This document shows positions 10,781 to 21,067 of a stretch of DNA of 64,000 bases, in pieces. The DNA is from Aldrovandia affinis (taxonomy: Eukaryota; Chordata; Actinopteri; Notacanthiformes; Halosauridae): assembly GCA_029706075.1 (NCBI GenBank), contig JAINUG010000372.1, forward strand, positions 1-64,000. Direction: 5' to 3'. Position numbers and translations under genes: made by a program. How positions within the stretch are numbered: position 1 is the stretch's first letter; each line of letters begins with the position of its first letter. The notes under the pieces were generated by a model. It was given only the letters and a program-made list of their open reading frames with translations, was not told where the DNA came from and ran no database searches.

Positions 10781-11013
10781 ACATTACATTACATTACATT
10801 ACAGGCATTTAGCAGACGCTCTTATCCAGAGCGACTTGCACAGTTTACATTTCTTTACACACAATCCATTTATACAGCTGGATATTTACTGAAGCAATCC
10901 AGGTTAGGTACCTTTAGCTCAAGGGTACAATGGCAGTGCCCCACCTGGGAATTGAACCTGCAACCTTTGCGTTACAAGCCCAGCTCCTTAACCATTATGC
11001 TAACACTGCCGCC
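10781..11013 (-). repeat. SINE-A, full length
   Basis: Read on the minus strand: a tRNA-like head beginning GGCGGCAGTGTTAGCATAAT, a B-box-like GGTTCAATTCCC, a linker (AATATCCAGCTGTATAAATG), then the tail with stem CGCTCT-GGATA-AGAGCG, CTGCTAAATGCC and four TGTAA units. This tail type matches the eel LINE UnaL2, whose machinery is known to mobilise SINEs with the same 3-prime stem-loop. Confidence 0.85.
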
Positions 11014-11053
11014 TATATAATTGTGTGCCGTATATATAATTCATATACATGTG

Positions 11054-11518
11054 ATATGCAGGCAACTGCCAAAATAAAGGAAGCACTGGAGTGAATGAAG
11101 GGTTCTGGCAGCTCTGTTATGGTGTGGGGTGCATCTTCCTGGGATGGTTTAGGTCCATCTTCCTGGGATGGTTTAGCGTGTGACCAGAGGCGTAGCGTGG
11201 GGGTGCAAGAGGGCGCCGTAAAAAAAAAAAAAAAAAAACTTTTTAGCACCGTGGACCGGTTCCGAGGGGGCAAGGGAAATACATAAACTGTCTCAACAAA
11301 TAAATGAACTGGTCTCAGCTTTTTTTCGTGAAATGTTTTCTTCTTCCTAGGGGGCGTAACAGAAAATAATTCACTTTCATCACTTTCATCCTATAGTGAA
11401 GCATTTCTATCTTGATGGCAGTGGTCTCTCCCAGGATTGACAGTGGTACGGGTGATCACTGAATGGTTTGATGAGCATGACACTTTATTTACTTTATTTT
11501 GGCAGTCACCTGTATATG
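11054..11518 (+). mobile_element. Tc1/mariner remnant, internally deleted
   Basis: The left end has ACTGCCAAAATAAAGGAAGC and the right end TTTATTTTGGCAGTCACCTG, the two halves of a terminal inverted repeat. Between them lie transposase fragments (GSGSSVMVWGAS-like frame from 11101; a piece matching WFDEHD near 11465) and about 200 bp of unrelated A-rich sequence (about 11174-11375). It cannot encode a transposase. Confidence 0.75.
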
Positions 11519-11812
11519 GAATCTTGCAGCTGAAAATGAGCAAATAATAAGTGAATGTAGTTGTGTTAGCATTGGGTTCAGATCATTTCGTAACCACTTA
11601 TTGGTGCCAGACCGGAAGAATACTGTTGTAGCCATGTAGATACAGGGTTCATGCCAGTCCATGCCTTCTGTCAGAGGAATATTTAGAGGTGCTGAAATGT
11701 TGGTGCTCTGTTAACAAGTATAATTATTTTGGGGTCAACAGGAGTGTGCGAATTCCTTGTCCCCTTCGTCCGATGGTCAGTTTGGTCCTCGTTATTTAGG
11801 TTGTGCGTTCTT
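11519..11812. other. unique spacer
   Basis: No repeat, exon or motif recognised. Confidence 0.3.
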
Positions 11813-11889
11813 TCACTGTGTGTGTGTGTGTGTGTCCAGTGTGTGTGTGTGTGTGTGTGCGTGTGCGTGTGCGTGTGCGTGTCCAGTGT

Positions 11890-11937
<48 letters not shown>

Positions 11938-12003
11938 GTCCAGTGTGTGTGTCCAGTGTCCAGTGTGTGTGTGTGCGTGTGCGTGTGTGTCCAGTGTGTG
12001 TGT
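11813..12003. repeat. (GT)n array with CCAGTGTC interruptions
   Basis: GT tracts broken repeatedly by GTCCAGTGTCC and GTGCGTGTGC units. The same interruption occurs five or more times, so interrupted units were duplicated. Confidence 0.9.
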
Positions 12004-12017
12004 GGCTTTGAATGGCA

Positions 12018-12286
12018 CCTTGGAGACGGCACTCGCCCGAGTGCCGGCCGTGATTCCGATACGTCCAGAGAAGCTTCTCTGTGCATGCGGTGAGCTCATG
12101 CCAGCTTCCATCCCCCCCCCCACCCCCACCTCTGGGGCGGACAGCCAATCACCGCCACCCATGAACGGGACTCCCGGTCATAGCCGGACTGGCGCAGCAG
12201 GGGAATAGAACCCCCGCCCGCAGTGGGGCAACCTGCACCTCCGGGGTGAGTGTGAGTGTTTTCACCGGGCTGAGCCACGCTGTGGG
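12018..12286 (-). repeat. SINE-B, tail-truncated
   Basis: Minus-orientation body (GGGGCGGACAGCCAATCACC) followed by a diverged B-box region and head. The tail is missing where the GT array begins. Confidence 0.6.
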
Positions 12287-12892
12287 CCCTGTGCGTTATT
12301 TCTCTTACTGATGAGTGAATGAGTCAGTCTGTCTTTCTGGGGCCTGCAGCGACTCCCGGCCTGACCTGCTGCCTGTTAATGTTGTCCTTGGGCGAGCGCA
12401 TGACAGTCACATTGGATGAGCCGCTCCGCGCGCCTCTTTGTGCGCCGCTGGCTGGGGGATCGCCTGTCAGTCAGTCGCCTCACTGCTGGTTAATTGCAGG
12501 AGCCATCATTAGGGTTTTAGTTTGCTGGTCTTGTAATTGTAAGATTTCTCTATCCAATTACACGGTCTGTAGTTTCCAATCCAATACGTGCTTAGCTACA
12601 GCCTTTTTTAAAAGGGCTTTCAGTGCCGCACTTGAAAATGAGTTTAAATAGGTATTTAAGGCTTTTTTTTTTTTTTTTATTCTTAGTTTTTTTTTACTTT
12701 TTGAAAACTTTTTTTGTGCCAACTTTTCTTAGAGCAGAGAGACGTGGTTGTGGGACCTCTGAGCTGAACTGCACTGAATCTGTGTCCCTCGTGCCAAAGA
12801 ATTCAGGTGGGAGGCAGGGTGCAGATTTATGCACCCTTTGAGATATTGAGATATTGTGGTTCACTGCACATTCCCAACCCTCTCCATCCCCC
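12287..12892. other. candidate conserved noncoding element
   Basis: From about 12309 to 12620 the DNA is unique, carries several TAATT cores (GGTTAATTGCAGGAGCC, TTGTAATTGTAAG, CCAATTACAC) and repeated GTCAGTCAG, and has no good open frame. This profile is typical of vertebrate developmental enhancers, but conservation cannot be tested here. A T run lies at 12664-12680. Confidence 0.3.
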
Positions 12893-13072
12893 CCCTGGCC
12901 ACTGCGACCGGGGTTCGATGCCACTCTGGCCTGGAGTGCCACCGATGCCGATTGTCTGTCCGCCCCAGGGAGGGGGGAGGGAAGCCAACAGGAGGGGATT
13001 GACATGAAAACTAGAGGGTGTAATTGGCTACTAAATTGGGAGAAAATGGGATAGAAATCTGAAATAAATTCT
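12893..13072 (+). repeat. SINE-B with internal deletion
   Basis: Plus orientation: diverged head with GGGGTTCGATGCCAC, body CCGCCCCAGGGAGGGGGGAG, then directly the tail TAATTGGCTACTAAATTGGG. The middle block present in other copies is missing. Confidence 0.7.
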
Positions 13073-13387
13073 TTAAAAAAATAATAACAAAAGAAAGAAA
13101 GAAGAACAATAAGTAGGCCGAAGATTTCCCCCAGTAATCACATCCAAGTCCAGTGGTGCGGAGCGGAGCACAGATTGTGCAGCTGTGTCCAGCGTGTGTG
13201 TGTGTGTCTATGTATATGCAGTATATTAAATTGAATTGAAACTCAATGCACTTAAAAGAAAGAATGCATATTTTCGACACTCATGCAGTCCCATAAAAAG
13301 ATGAGAGATTGTAAGCCATCACAACGGGCCTGCTCGCGGATCCTGTTACGGCTCTGTTCCAGGGTGTGGAGGCACTCCAGTCTCTTA

Positions 13388-13890
13388 GAGCCGGCCGCCA
13401 AAATTAGGGAAACAATAACATAAAGTGCTTTAATAGGGCGTTGGGCCACCACAAGCTTCAATGCGCCTTGGCATAGATTCTGGAAGTGTCTGGAACTCTA
13501 TTAGAGGGATGCAACACCATTCTTCCCTTGCTGTTTTGTTGTTGTTGGTGGTGGTGGAAAACAATCTTCCGCAAGTGTTTAATTAGGTTGAGATCGAGTG
13601 ACTGAGGTGGCCATGGCATATGGTTTACATCGTTGTCATGCTCATCAAACCATTTAGTGCCCTGTGTGGGCATGGGGCAGTGTCATCCTGGAAGAGACCA
13701 CTCCCATCAGGATAGAAAGGCTTCACCACAGGATGAAGGTGATCACTCAGAATGGCTTTGTATTTATTGGTGTTTATCTTGTCCTCTAAGGGGTTGAGTG
13801 GACCCTAAACCATGCCAGGAACCCCACACCATATCAGAGCTGCCAGAACCTTCATTTATTCAAGTGTTTCCTTTATTTTGGCAGTTGCCC
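13388..13890 (-). mobile_element. Tc1/mariner remnant, ~500 bp, both ends present
   Basis: Both terminal repeats are recognisable (CCAAAATTAGGGAAAC at the left, GTGTTTCCTTTATTTTGGCA at the right). The minus-strand transposase fragment (13458-13673) contains DVNHMPWPPQSLDLN, the Tc1 segment before the last catalytic residue, followed by IKHL where the family has IEHLW, so the final Glu of the DDE triad is replaced by Lys. The N-terminal half is deleted. Confidence 0.8.
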
Positions 13891-15686
13891 ATAGGTCTCC
13901 ACATCACTTGAAATTAAGAGAGCTGGTTGCTTGATCTTATGGGCAATTATGGTGATGGAGGATATTGTAGCAATGCAACGGGCCGACATTTCAAATTGGG
14001 TAGAAAATAAAAAATCTGGGTGATCCTGATGATCCTGGCCTCTCACCTGGCGCTGACTGATGATGTCAGAAGCGTTTCCGCAGGTAAGGCGACCGAGCGG
14101 CTGGGAGGTGGGCGATGCCGCAGTTCGGGGCGTGGCCCGCGGTCGTTTCAAACCTTGAATGAGACTTTACCCACAATGCACCGCTCTAGTCAGTCAGATC
14201 TTTAGCATCTGCACAGAAGATGCATGATAAATGGATGATAATATTTTGGGTCTCAAATGTGCTCGTAACCTTCAGGGGGGAAAGTATTGTTAAGCTTAAA
14301 TTAACTTGTTTATCTCGTCAGGTGAAAAACGGTGTTACACAGAAATTTTATTTTTACACCCATTTTGTCATTAATTTATCACGTTTATTGCACCGCAGTG
14401 TCGGAAGGGATGACTCAAACATAAACCATGATAATACCATTTTAATTAGTTCATCGAAAGAAATAGTTATTTTTCACAAAATGTAGGAGTCATAACCAGC
14501 TAATCAATCCCGAGTCAACCTCCCCCCCACTCCCCACCAAACCTTGTCTGAGGTTATATTGCCCACAATGGCGAGTGCAGCGCAGGTGTTGATTACCATG
14601 CCCACGGAAGGATCACACCTCACTCTGTTCTTCATCGTGCGCTGGACCGTCTGATGGCCCGTTTCCCGTTTCCACGCTGACTTTACTCGCCGTTTCTGTT
14701 AATGTGGCCCTGGATGAGGCCGTCCCGCCAGCTCTGGCGCAACGGGGAATCGAACCCCGGTCGCCGTGGACATTGAAACCAGTTGTTGCTTCTTGAACAT
14801 GTACACGCGTGCTGCATGTTCTATAGAACATTCTTTTAAATTTGTGTCATTATACAATGTACTGTATATGATACAGTTAGGCCTACATATTTCAAAGAAA
14901 CAACTAATTTTTTTCTAAAATGTGCTATATAGTTGGACATGCTACAGGCTTTGTATATACATAATGGGCTTATACATATATAAAATGTGCATTTGCAGTG
15001 TGGGATGTGTTTCTTGAGGGACGGGGGCGAAGATATCATCTTCACTGCTCTCCGCGTTGTCGGCTTGTAGTTGGGGCGTCCCTGGATCCCGCGGGCTGAA
15101 GTGCTTCCTGTCAGCTCGGCTGTCCGATGTCCCGCCGCCCCCTCCCCCAGTCTGTCTGCTCCAAACCGGCTCGCCCCGGCAGAGTGTGAGGAGATCTCAG
15201 ATGGGGACGTCGCGTCACATCGTCTCTGACACCGCCCGCTCACACCCCACCCCTTTTTCTGAAAGCTGAACACGCTGACAGCCGTCAACCATGGCACCGA
15301 CGAGGAACCGTTTGTCTTGTCAGGGAAAAAAAAATCGGCGCTCATTAGCTATACACCAGTCAGCGTTTCCAAGGTCCAGCAAATTTTTGAAAGAAAAAAA
15401 AAAGCTGTCTCTCACGACGGACGTCTTTTTCACACACACACAAAGAAAAAATACTAAATAAAAAAATAAACTTGACAAACTGAAGCTGAGGCGCGGATAT
15501 GCCACTTCAGCACTGGGGCTCCAGCTGGCATTAGCATTCTGCGCGCTAACTAGCCAGGCATGGGGAGAGCAGGGGGAGGGAGGGTGCTTTCATTTGTTTA
15601 TTTATAAATGTGTGCACTTCGGTGAATATCTCCCTGGATGAAAGTGCTGCAATCCAGTGGAAAAACTGTGGGTTGGGAAACAGTGG
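13891..15686. other. unique sequence, no supported gene
   Basis: Contains a SINE-B fragment at 14720-14780, TA-rich DNA from 14830 to 15000, and CpG-rich DNA at 15050-15250. A 169-codon minus-strand frame (14836-15345) has no recognisable domain. Nothing else is identified. Confidence 0.35.
14720..14780 (-). repeat. SINE-B head fragment
   Basis: GGGGAATCGAACCCCGGTCG is the complement of a near-perfect B-box, flanked by CTCTGGCGCAAC as in longer SINE-B copies. The rest of the element is absent. Confidence 0.55.
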
Positions 15687-15805
15687 TGGGTGGTGAGGGG
15701 GGTTGAGGTGGGTCGTGACCCATTGGTGACCCACTGGTGGGTAGTGAGGAGGGTTTGGGTGGGTCAGGAACCCTTGGATGGGTGGTAAGAGGGGTGAGAG
15801 GGTTT
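15687..15805. repeat. degenerate GGTGGGT tandem repeat
   Basis: Two to three imperfect units of 43-52 bp built around GGTGGGTAGTGAGGAGGGTT and GTGACCCA. Purely sequence-based; no coding potential. Confidence 0.5.
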
Positions 15806-16115
15806 GGACCATCATGAGCTGCCAGAACAGCTTCAATGCGTCTATACTGAAAAATGTATGCATTCACAACTGTAAGTCGCTTTGGATAAAAGCGTCTGCT
15901 AAATGGCGTATATTATTATTATATTATGAGCTGCCAGAACAGCTTCAGTGCGCCTTGACGTAGATTCTGTGTGAAATTCCATCATTTTGTGTTTTGTTGA
16001 TGTTGGTGGTAAACGTTGTCCCAGGCTCCGCTCCAGAATCTCCCCTAAGTGTTCAGTTGGGTTGAGGTCTGCTGACTGAGACAGCCATGGTGTATGGTTT
16101 ACATCGTTTTCCGTG
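15806..16115 (-). mobile_element. Tc1/mariner 3-prime fragment, interrupted
   Basis: Matches the minus-orientation transposase end seen at 13.4 kb (GAGCTGCCAGAACAGCTTCA; TGAGACAGCCATGGTGTATG; GTTTACATCGTTTTC). It is split by an 85-bp LINE/SINE tail at 15841-15925. Confidence 0.7.
15841..15925 (+). repeat. 5-prime-truncated L2-type tail with target duplication
   Basis: CGCTTTGGATAAAAGCGTCT and CTGCTAAATGGCG identify the shared LINE/SINE tail. It is flanked by direct repeats of 27 bp (15814-15840 and 15926-15952, one mismatch), the footprint of target-primed reverse transcription. Confidence 0.85.
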
Positions 16116-17371
16116 CCGGTGTGTATGCAGGTTTTTGTTTATAACTAATTACTCTGGAACGATTAGCCAATTAGTTGTACCCACTGGCAGACACCGGTAG
16201 ATCGCAGTAAAACAGTTCATGTAGGGAGACAAAAACAGCCTTTCATGAGCAAAACAAGAAATGTAGCTAAAATATCATATTATTGGGGCTAATTAAATCA
16301 TTAAGCTCAGAGGTTGGTATGATAACCCAGAAACGGACACGGCCCTAGTTGCCCACCCCTGCCTTAAGAAGAGGTGGGGTCACAGAAAGTGTATTCACCC
16401 ATCAAGTGGGTCATGGGCTAGGAACATTGGGGAGCCACTGCTCCTGTGACTGTTAGTCGCCCTCAGTTTGGACGCGTGAAAAACACCTAAATGCAAGTAA
16501 CGAAATGGGCAAAAGCATTGGTGGAGAGCAGTAGCATCAGAGCCCTGATTGGCTGATTTCAGCGACGACGGTCGAACGGCGAAACGGCGAGTTTCAGAGA
16601 CCAATCTGATGAAACTGTGTGTGTCGTGATTTGAAGGGGGCGCCGTGCCCAAATATATTCACCCGAGTATATTCACCCGAGTATATTCGCCCGAGTATAT
16701 TCACCCGATCGGGGATTTTGCTCGCTTGTGGAGTGGGAGTAGACGACGGGAACGGAGAAGCATCGAGATGATTTGCGGATCAGCGGGGGCCCGCCCTGTT
16801 TCTAGCGCACGCTGAGCTCCTTTCCGACCGTCAGAGAGTTAGATGGGATAATGATACGGTCCAAAACGGAGTTCGGAAGCACGGCTTCTGTCTTCCTCCT
16901 GGCTTCCTACGCAGTCACCTACATTCACTGTGGTGATAGGGATGAGAAGTCAGACTTAACAGGGAAATAAAACAATATGCTGCTAAATTAGAGGGTACAA
17001 GACTAAAAATAAAACTAGTCTCCAAGGTAACGAAAACAAGTACTTTCTTTTTTTTTGTTTTGTTTGTTTTTCTTTATGGTAATGCAGGGCATCCAATCAT
17101 GGGGTTGTCAATTATATAAAAGGGTTTTTTCATTGTATTTAAAAAAAATTTCCCTGCAACAAGCTTCCCAAAATTTTCTTTTTTTTGTTTTGTTGTCTTT
17201 TGGAGATTTTGTCCAGGGCATGTAATCCTTCGTATTTATTGTTTTGTTGTTGGTAACTGTGTTTTTTCCATTTTTTTCAATTTTCTCCTAGTGTGGCAGT
17301 TACCATGGAAACGTGCAATTAAATCGGGCACAGAACAGCAGCCGGGTCTGTGTGTGCAGTGAGCCGGGGCA
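16116..17371. other. unique and old-repeat sequence
   Basis: 16120-16360 ends in a phrase typical of an old interspersed repeat (GTTGCCCACCCCTGCC). 16653-16708 is a short tandem repeat. 17040-17290 is T-rich with two similar T-run/GTCCAGGGCAT blocks. No gene is supported. Confidence 0.35.
16653..16708. repeat. 14-bp tandem repeat, ~4 units
   Basis: Units of GTATATTCACCCGA, the third with A to G in the middle. Non-coding. Confidence 0.85.
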
Positions 17372-17384
17372 GTGTGTGTGTGTA

Positions 17385-17421
<37 letters not shown>
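17372..17421. repeat. (GT)n microsatellite
   Basis: About 50 bases of GT with GTATGTATG near the start. Confidence 0.9.
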
Positions 17422-17423
<2 letters not shown>

Positions 17424-17688
17424 AATCTGGGCACGCTCTGTCTCGCTCCACAAAATGCCCAGCGAGTTCTGATCCTGATTGGCTACTGCAGAAGGGACCC
17501 CAATGTGCATCTCGCAGCGCAATGAAAACATCCTAAATGAATAAATAGATTTGGTAAATAAATCAAGCCCCCCCAACTACCCCCCACCACCACCCCCTGC
17601 CCTGCCGGGGTAAACTAGTGATGCAGCATGGCCTAATTTGATTACAGGTCATGTGGAACAAAATTACACTTCAGTGCCCCTGAGTGGC

Positions 17689-18360
17689 AGGCTGGGCCCT
17701 ATAGAGTGGCTCAGTCAGTAAAGGCTCCTATAGAATGCAGGCTGGACCCTATAGAGTGACTCAGTCAGTAAAGGCTCCTATAGAGCGCAGGCTGGGCCCT
17801 ATAGAGTGACTCAGTCAGTAAAGGCTCCTATAGAGCGCAGGCTGGGCCCTATAGAGTGACTCAGTCAGTAAAGGCTCCTATAGAGCGCAGGCTGGGCCCT
17901 ATAGAGTGGCTCAGTCAGTAAAGGCTCCTATAGAGCGCAGACTGGGCCCTATAGAGTGGCTCAGTCAGTAAAGGCTCTTATAGAGCGCAGGCTGGGCCCT
18001 ATAGAGTGACTCAGTCTGTAAAGGCTCTTATAGAGCGCAGGCTGGGCCCTATAGAGTGGCTCAGTCAGTAAAGGCTCCTATAGAGCGCAGACTGGGCCCT
18101 GTAAAGTGGCTCAGTCAGTAAAGGCTCTTATAGAGCGCAGGCTGGGCCCTATAGAGTGGCTCAGTCAGTAAAGGCTCCTATAGAGCGCAGACTGGGCCCT
18201 ATAAAGTGGCTCAGTCAGTAAAGGCTCTTATAGAGTGCAGGCTGGGCCCTATAGAGTGGCTCAGTCAGTAAAGGCTCTTATAGAGCGCAGGCTGGGCCCT
18301 ATAGAGTGGCTCAGTCAGTAAAGGCTCTTATAGAGCGCAGAGTGGGCCCTATAGGGTGGC
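17689..18360 (+). repeat. 50-bp minisatellite, ~13 units
   Basis: Head-to-tail units of exactly 50 bp, with GGGCCCTATAGAG starting at 17694, 17794, 17844 and so on without length change. Units differ only by point variants (GTGGC or GTGAC; CTCCTA or CTCTTA). Each contains GTGGCTCAGTCAGTAAAGG, which resembles the A-box region of a tRNA and the head of SINE-D (60101-60120). Higher-order patterns of variants suggest recent unequal exchange. Confidence 0.95.
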
Positions 18361-18798
18361 TAATTGGGTAAATTACAGATTTAATGTAAATCTATGGTTC
18401 TGTTATATAAAACATTCTATATATAAAAACATATCCTTATATAATTTCTTATACAGAACGCCCCTGTTGTGTATATATAAGAAGTTATTGAAAAGGCTCA
18501 CTGTGAGAGATAATAGCGATGAAGAACGGGGCCCGTCTGACCTTTTTAACTCGGAACCTGAGAAACGAAGGACGGCGCATTCCGCCGGTGACAAATGTTA
18601 GACTCGCGGCTGTCACTTCGCCCGCGCGAGCGAGCAAGGGATCATTGTAGCGAGAGGGGAGTAAGCAAAGTAAATATTTCATGAAGGCTGTTTATCATAC
18701 GAGCGCGGTATGATGAAGCCATGCATTATTTAGGAGGCCCCCGTGATTGAGTCCCGTACCCCCCCCCCCCTTCCGCACAGCTTACAGGATTCTTACAG

Positions 18799-18829
<31 letters not shown>

Positions 18830-19612
18830 CGAGGGAAACTCTATCAAGGGAAAGAAAGGACTATTGAAACAGGAAGTTTGACCTCTGCTCCCTGCCAGTC
18901 CTCTTCTCTCCATTAAGGGCGCGGTGTCTGCCCTCTTTAAAAGAGCGATGCGCTCGCTCCACAGAAGGGTCGCCCAGTGAGTGTGCGTAACGGAGAGGTG
19001 ACTGGGTGCCCTGTGTAATCCTCTCTGCTTGTTTAAGGTGATAAGGTTATGAGCGGAAGGGGGGGGGACGGGTGTAGGGAAGGAGACAAGTTGTTCGGTT
19101 TCGTGATTCGCCGTTCGCCCACTGGTGAATGTACCGTCTATGGGGGCCTGAGCAGTCGTCCGATGGTTTGAGGAGCACCAGATCGAAACCCGATCGAGCG
19201 TTTTAGGGGTATTCTTGAGGCCGTGGTTCACACCTTTCATCCGGCAGGCCCTGTCGCTGTCCGGGACCAGAGTATTACACTATACCTGTAGTTCAGCGTC
19301 ATATCGATCCGTCTACACAATAAATAAAGCCAGTCTAATAAATAAGGTTTGTCTAATGACTAACCATGACACTCTATTGCACTTTCGCAGAATTAAATTG
19401 CAAGGCCGTAAAAATGTAATTTTTAGTAAATCATACTTTCTCACTGGACCCATGATGTATTTGCAGCCCACAGATTTACAGAATGCTGAAATGATCCCAC
19501 CTGCTCGATATTTAGCAGTTCACCCGACCCGATGCAGGACTCACAGAGTACCACTTCACTCTGAAGCCAGTAAGGGTTTGAGGGTGCTGAAATTACCAAT
19601 CTGCCGTTTTCG
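18361..19612. other. unique sequence with enhancer-like island
   Basis: 18590-18740 is unique, with forkhead-like GTAAATATTT and TGTTTATCAT near CpG-rich DNA and no open frame shared with a known protein. A GA run lies at 18798-18822. A 184-codon frame from 19215 runs into the SINE at 19613 and is not protein-like. Confidence 0.35.
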
Positions 19613-19790
19613 GGACCCAATTTGGTTGCCTCTATTTATTTCAATTCACCTTTCCCCACGAGTCTACCGCCCGTTCTCCAGGTCGAGCCAATTTCGGCGG
19701 GTTTCGAACCACGTCCGTGATAGGCAGCTCACACTCGCGTCGGACCAGCCAAAACTACGGGTGCGTTAGACCGCTACGCTACCCGCCAGC
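19613..19790 (-). repeat. SINE-C, internally deleted
   Basis: Contains CCCACGAGTCTACCGCCC, a B-box complement (GGGTTTCGAACC) and GATAGGCAGCTCACAC followed by the head complement TTAGACCGCTACGCTACCCG. The central body is missing. Confidence 0.65.
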
Positions 19791-20737
19791 CCCCCTTTCC
19801 GGACAGGTTTTTGACTCCTCGCCTTTCAGGTCTGCTCCCGCGCCGCGCATTAAACATTTACGCCAATTAATCACTTCTGAAAAACGCCCGCCAAGGAGGG
19901 GGAGGAGTCCTCGGCCTCTAATGTATTTTGAGAGCGAGAGATGACACAAATTGATTCTCCAGACAAGGCTGTCAGTCTGCGAGGCTTAATCTCGTTGCGT
20001 GACTCTTGTTCTTAACGCGCCTCTTAATTACGCCGCCGGGCCCCGCCGCTCTCAGCCTCGAAGGGAGAAAAGAACACCAGATCTGTCCATCGAATCAATT
20101 TGTTCTTCAAGGATGTACCGTGATGGAAGAACGGGTGGAAGAAAATATATATATATATAGTTGTTTATTTATTTCGCACTTTCACAGTAATGGAATCCTT
20201 GGCCGATCTCAATGTTCCTGTCCCTGCCTTTTCTTCTCCATTTTTTAATTATTTATTTCTTTCTTTCTTTTTATTTTGCGGGGGGGAGGCCATCGACAGC
20301 GAGCCCTCTCTCAAGGTCAGAGAAGCTCCCCAAAAGTCAGAGCCGCAACTGAGCGCTGAGAGCGATGTTTAATAACGATGCACAACTTAAGTTCCACAGT
20401 TCTGATTCTCTTACGGGGCTGGGGGGGCCAGGTCGCTGAAGGGCGACGAGGGCAGAATTCTGGGAGGGAAAGTGAAAAACCTGTGGAAAGTGTTTGGTTG
20501 GCCGTGTAAAAAACACTTTTTTATTGGTGTTTTTTTCATACATTAGACCTCCTCTCTGAGACACTCTCCCTTCCTGTGTGGCCCCACAAAACAACAAGGC
20601 AGAGAGGGTATCATCCGTGGTGTCTGGACAGGTGGGAGGAGCGCCTGGAGGGCTCAGGGTGAAGCTTTCTCAGGACAAAGGGCCTTACACAGAGCTCCTG
20701 GGGCCTTTTTTTCAAAGAATTTGTTTCTAATTTTATC
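19791..20737. other. candidate conserved noncoding element plus spacer
   Basis: 19800-20060 is unique DNA with CCAATTAATCAC, TTAATTACGC and CpG-rich flanks. 20140-20170 is TA-rich; 20260-20280 is T-rich. No exon is supported. The enhancer reading is inference from composition only. Confidence 0.3.
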
Positions 20738-21067
20738 ACATTGTCTCCCAATTTAGTAGCCAGTTACACCCTCTCTCTTTCATGTCAATCCCCCCGTCAT
20801 ATTGTGAGTTCGCTGCCGTAGCCCTGTGACCGGCAGTGACTCCTCCGAGACAGCATTCGCCAAGCCGTCAACTCCGGTACTCCAGAGCCACTCCTGTACG
20901 CAGCGAACTTATATTGGCTTCCCTCCCCCCTCCCTGGGGCGGACAGACAATTGCCGCCCCCTGGTGGCACTCCCGGCCAGAACCGACTCTGGCGCGGCCG
21001 GTGGTGTCAAACCCCGGTCACAGTGGCCAGCGTCGAACGCTGTAACCACTAGACCACCCGGGAGGCC
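20738..21067 (-). repeat. SINE-B, near full length
   Basis: Minus orientation. The tail complement CTCCCAATTTAGTAGCCA is at the left and the body includes GGGGCGGACAGACAATTGCC. The right end is the complement of a tRNA-Glu-like head, GCCTCCCGGGTGGTCTAGTG on its own strand. It is the clearest copy of this head in the window. Confidence 0.85.

Noticed and set aside
14020-14110. Frame MILASHLALTDDVRSVSAG ending at a donor-like CAGGTAAGG
   Set aside because: Looks like an exon start, but it follows directly on a Tc1 remnant, has no promoter-like context and no known similarity; a chance donor is as likely.
17689-18360. CRISPR-like array
   Set aside because: Units are contiguous 50-bp tandem repeats without unique spacers, in a vertebrate-type genome.
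19215-19769. 184-codon plus-strand frame
   Set aside because: Its end runs through a SINE-C and the rest is unrecognised.
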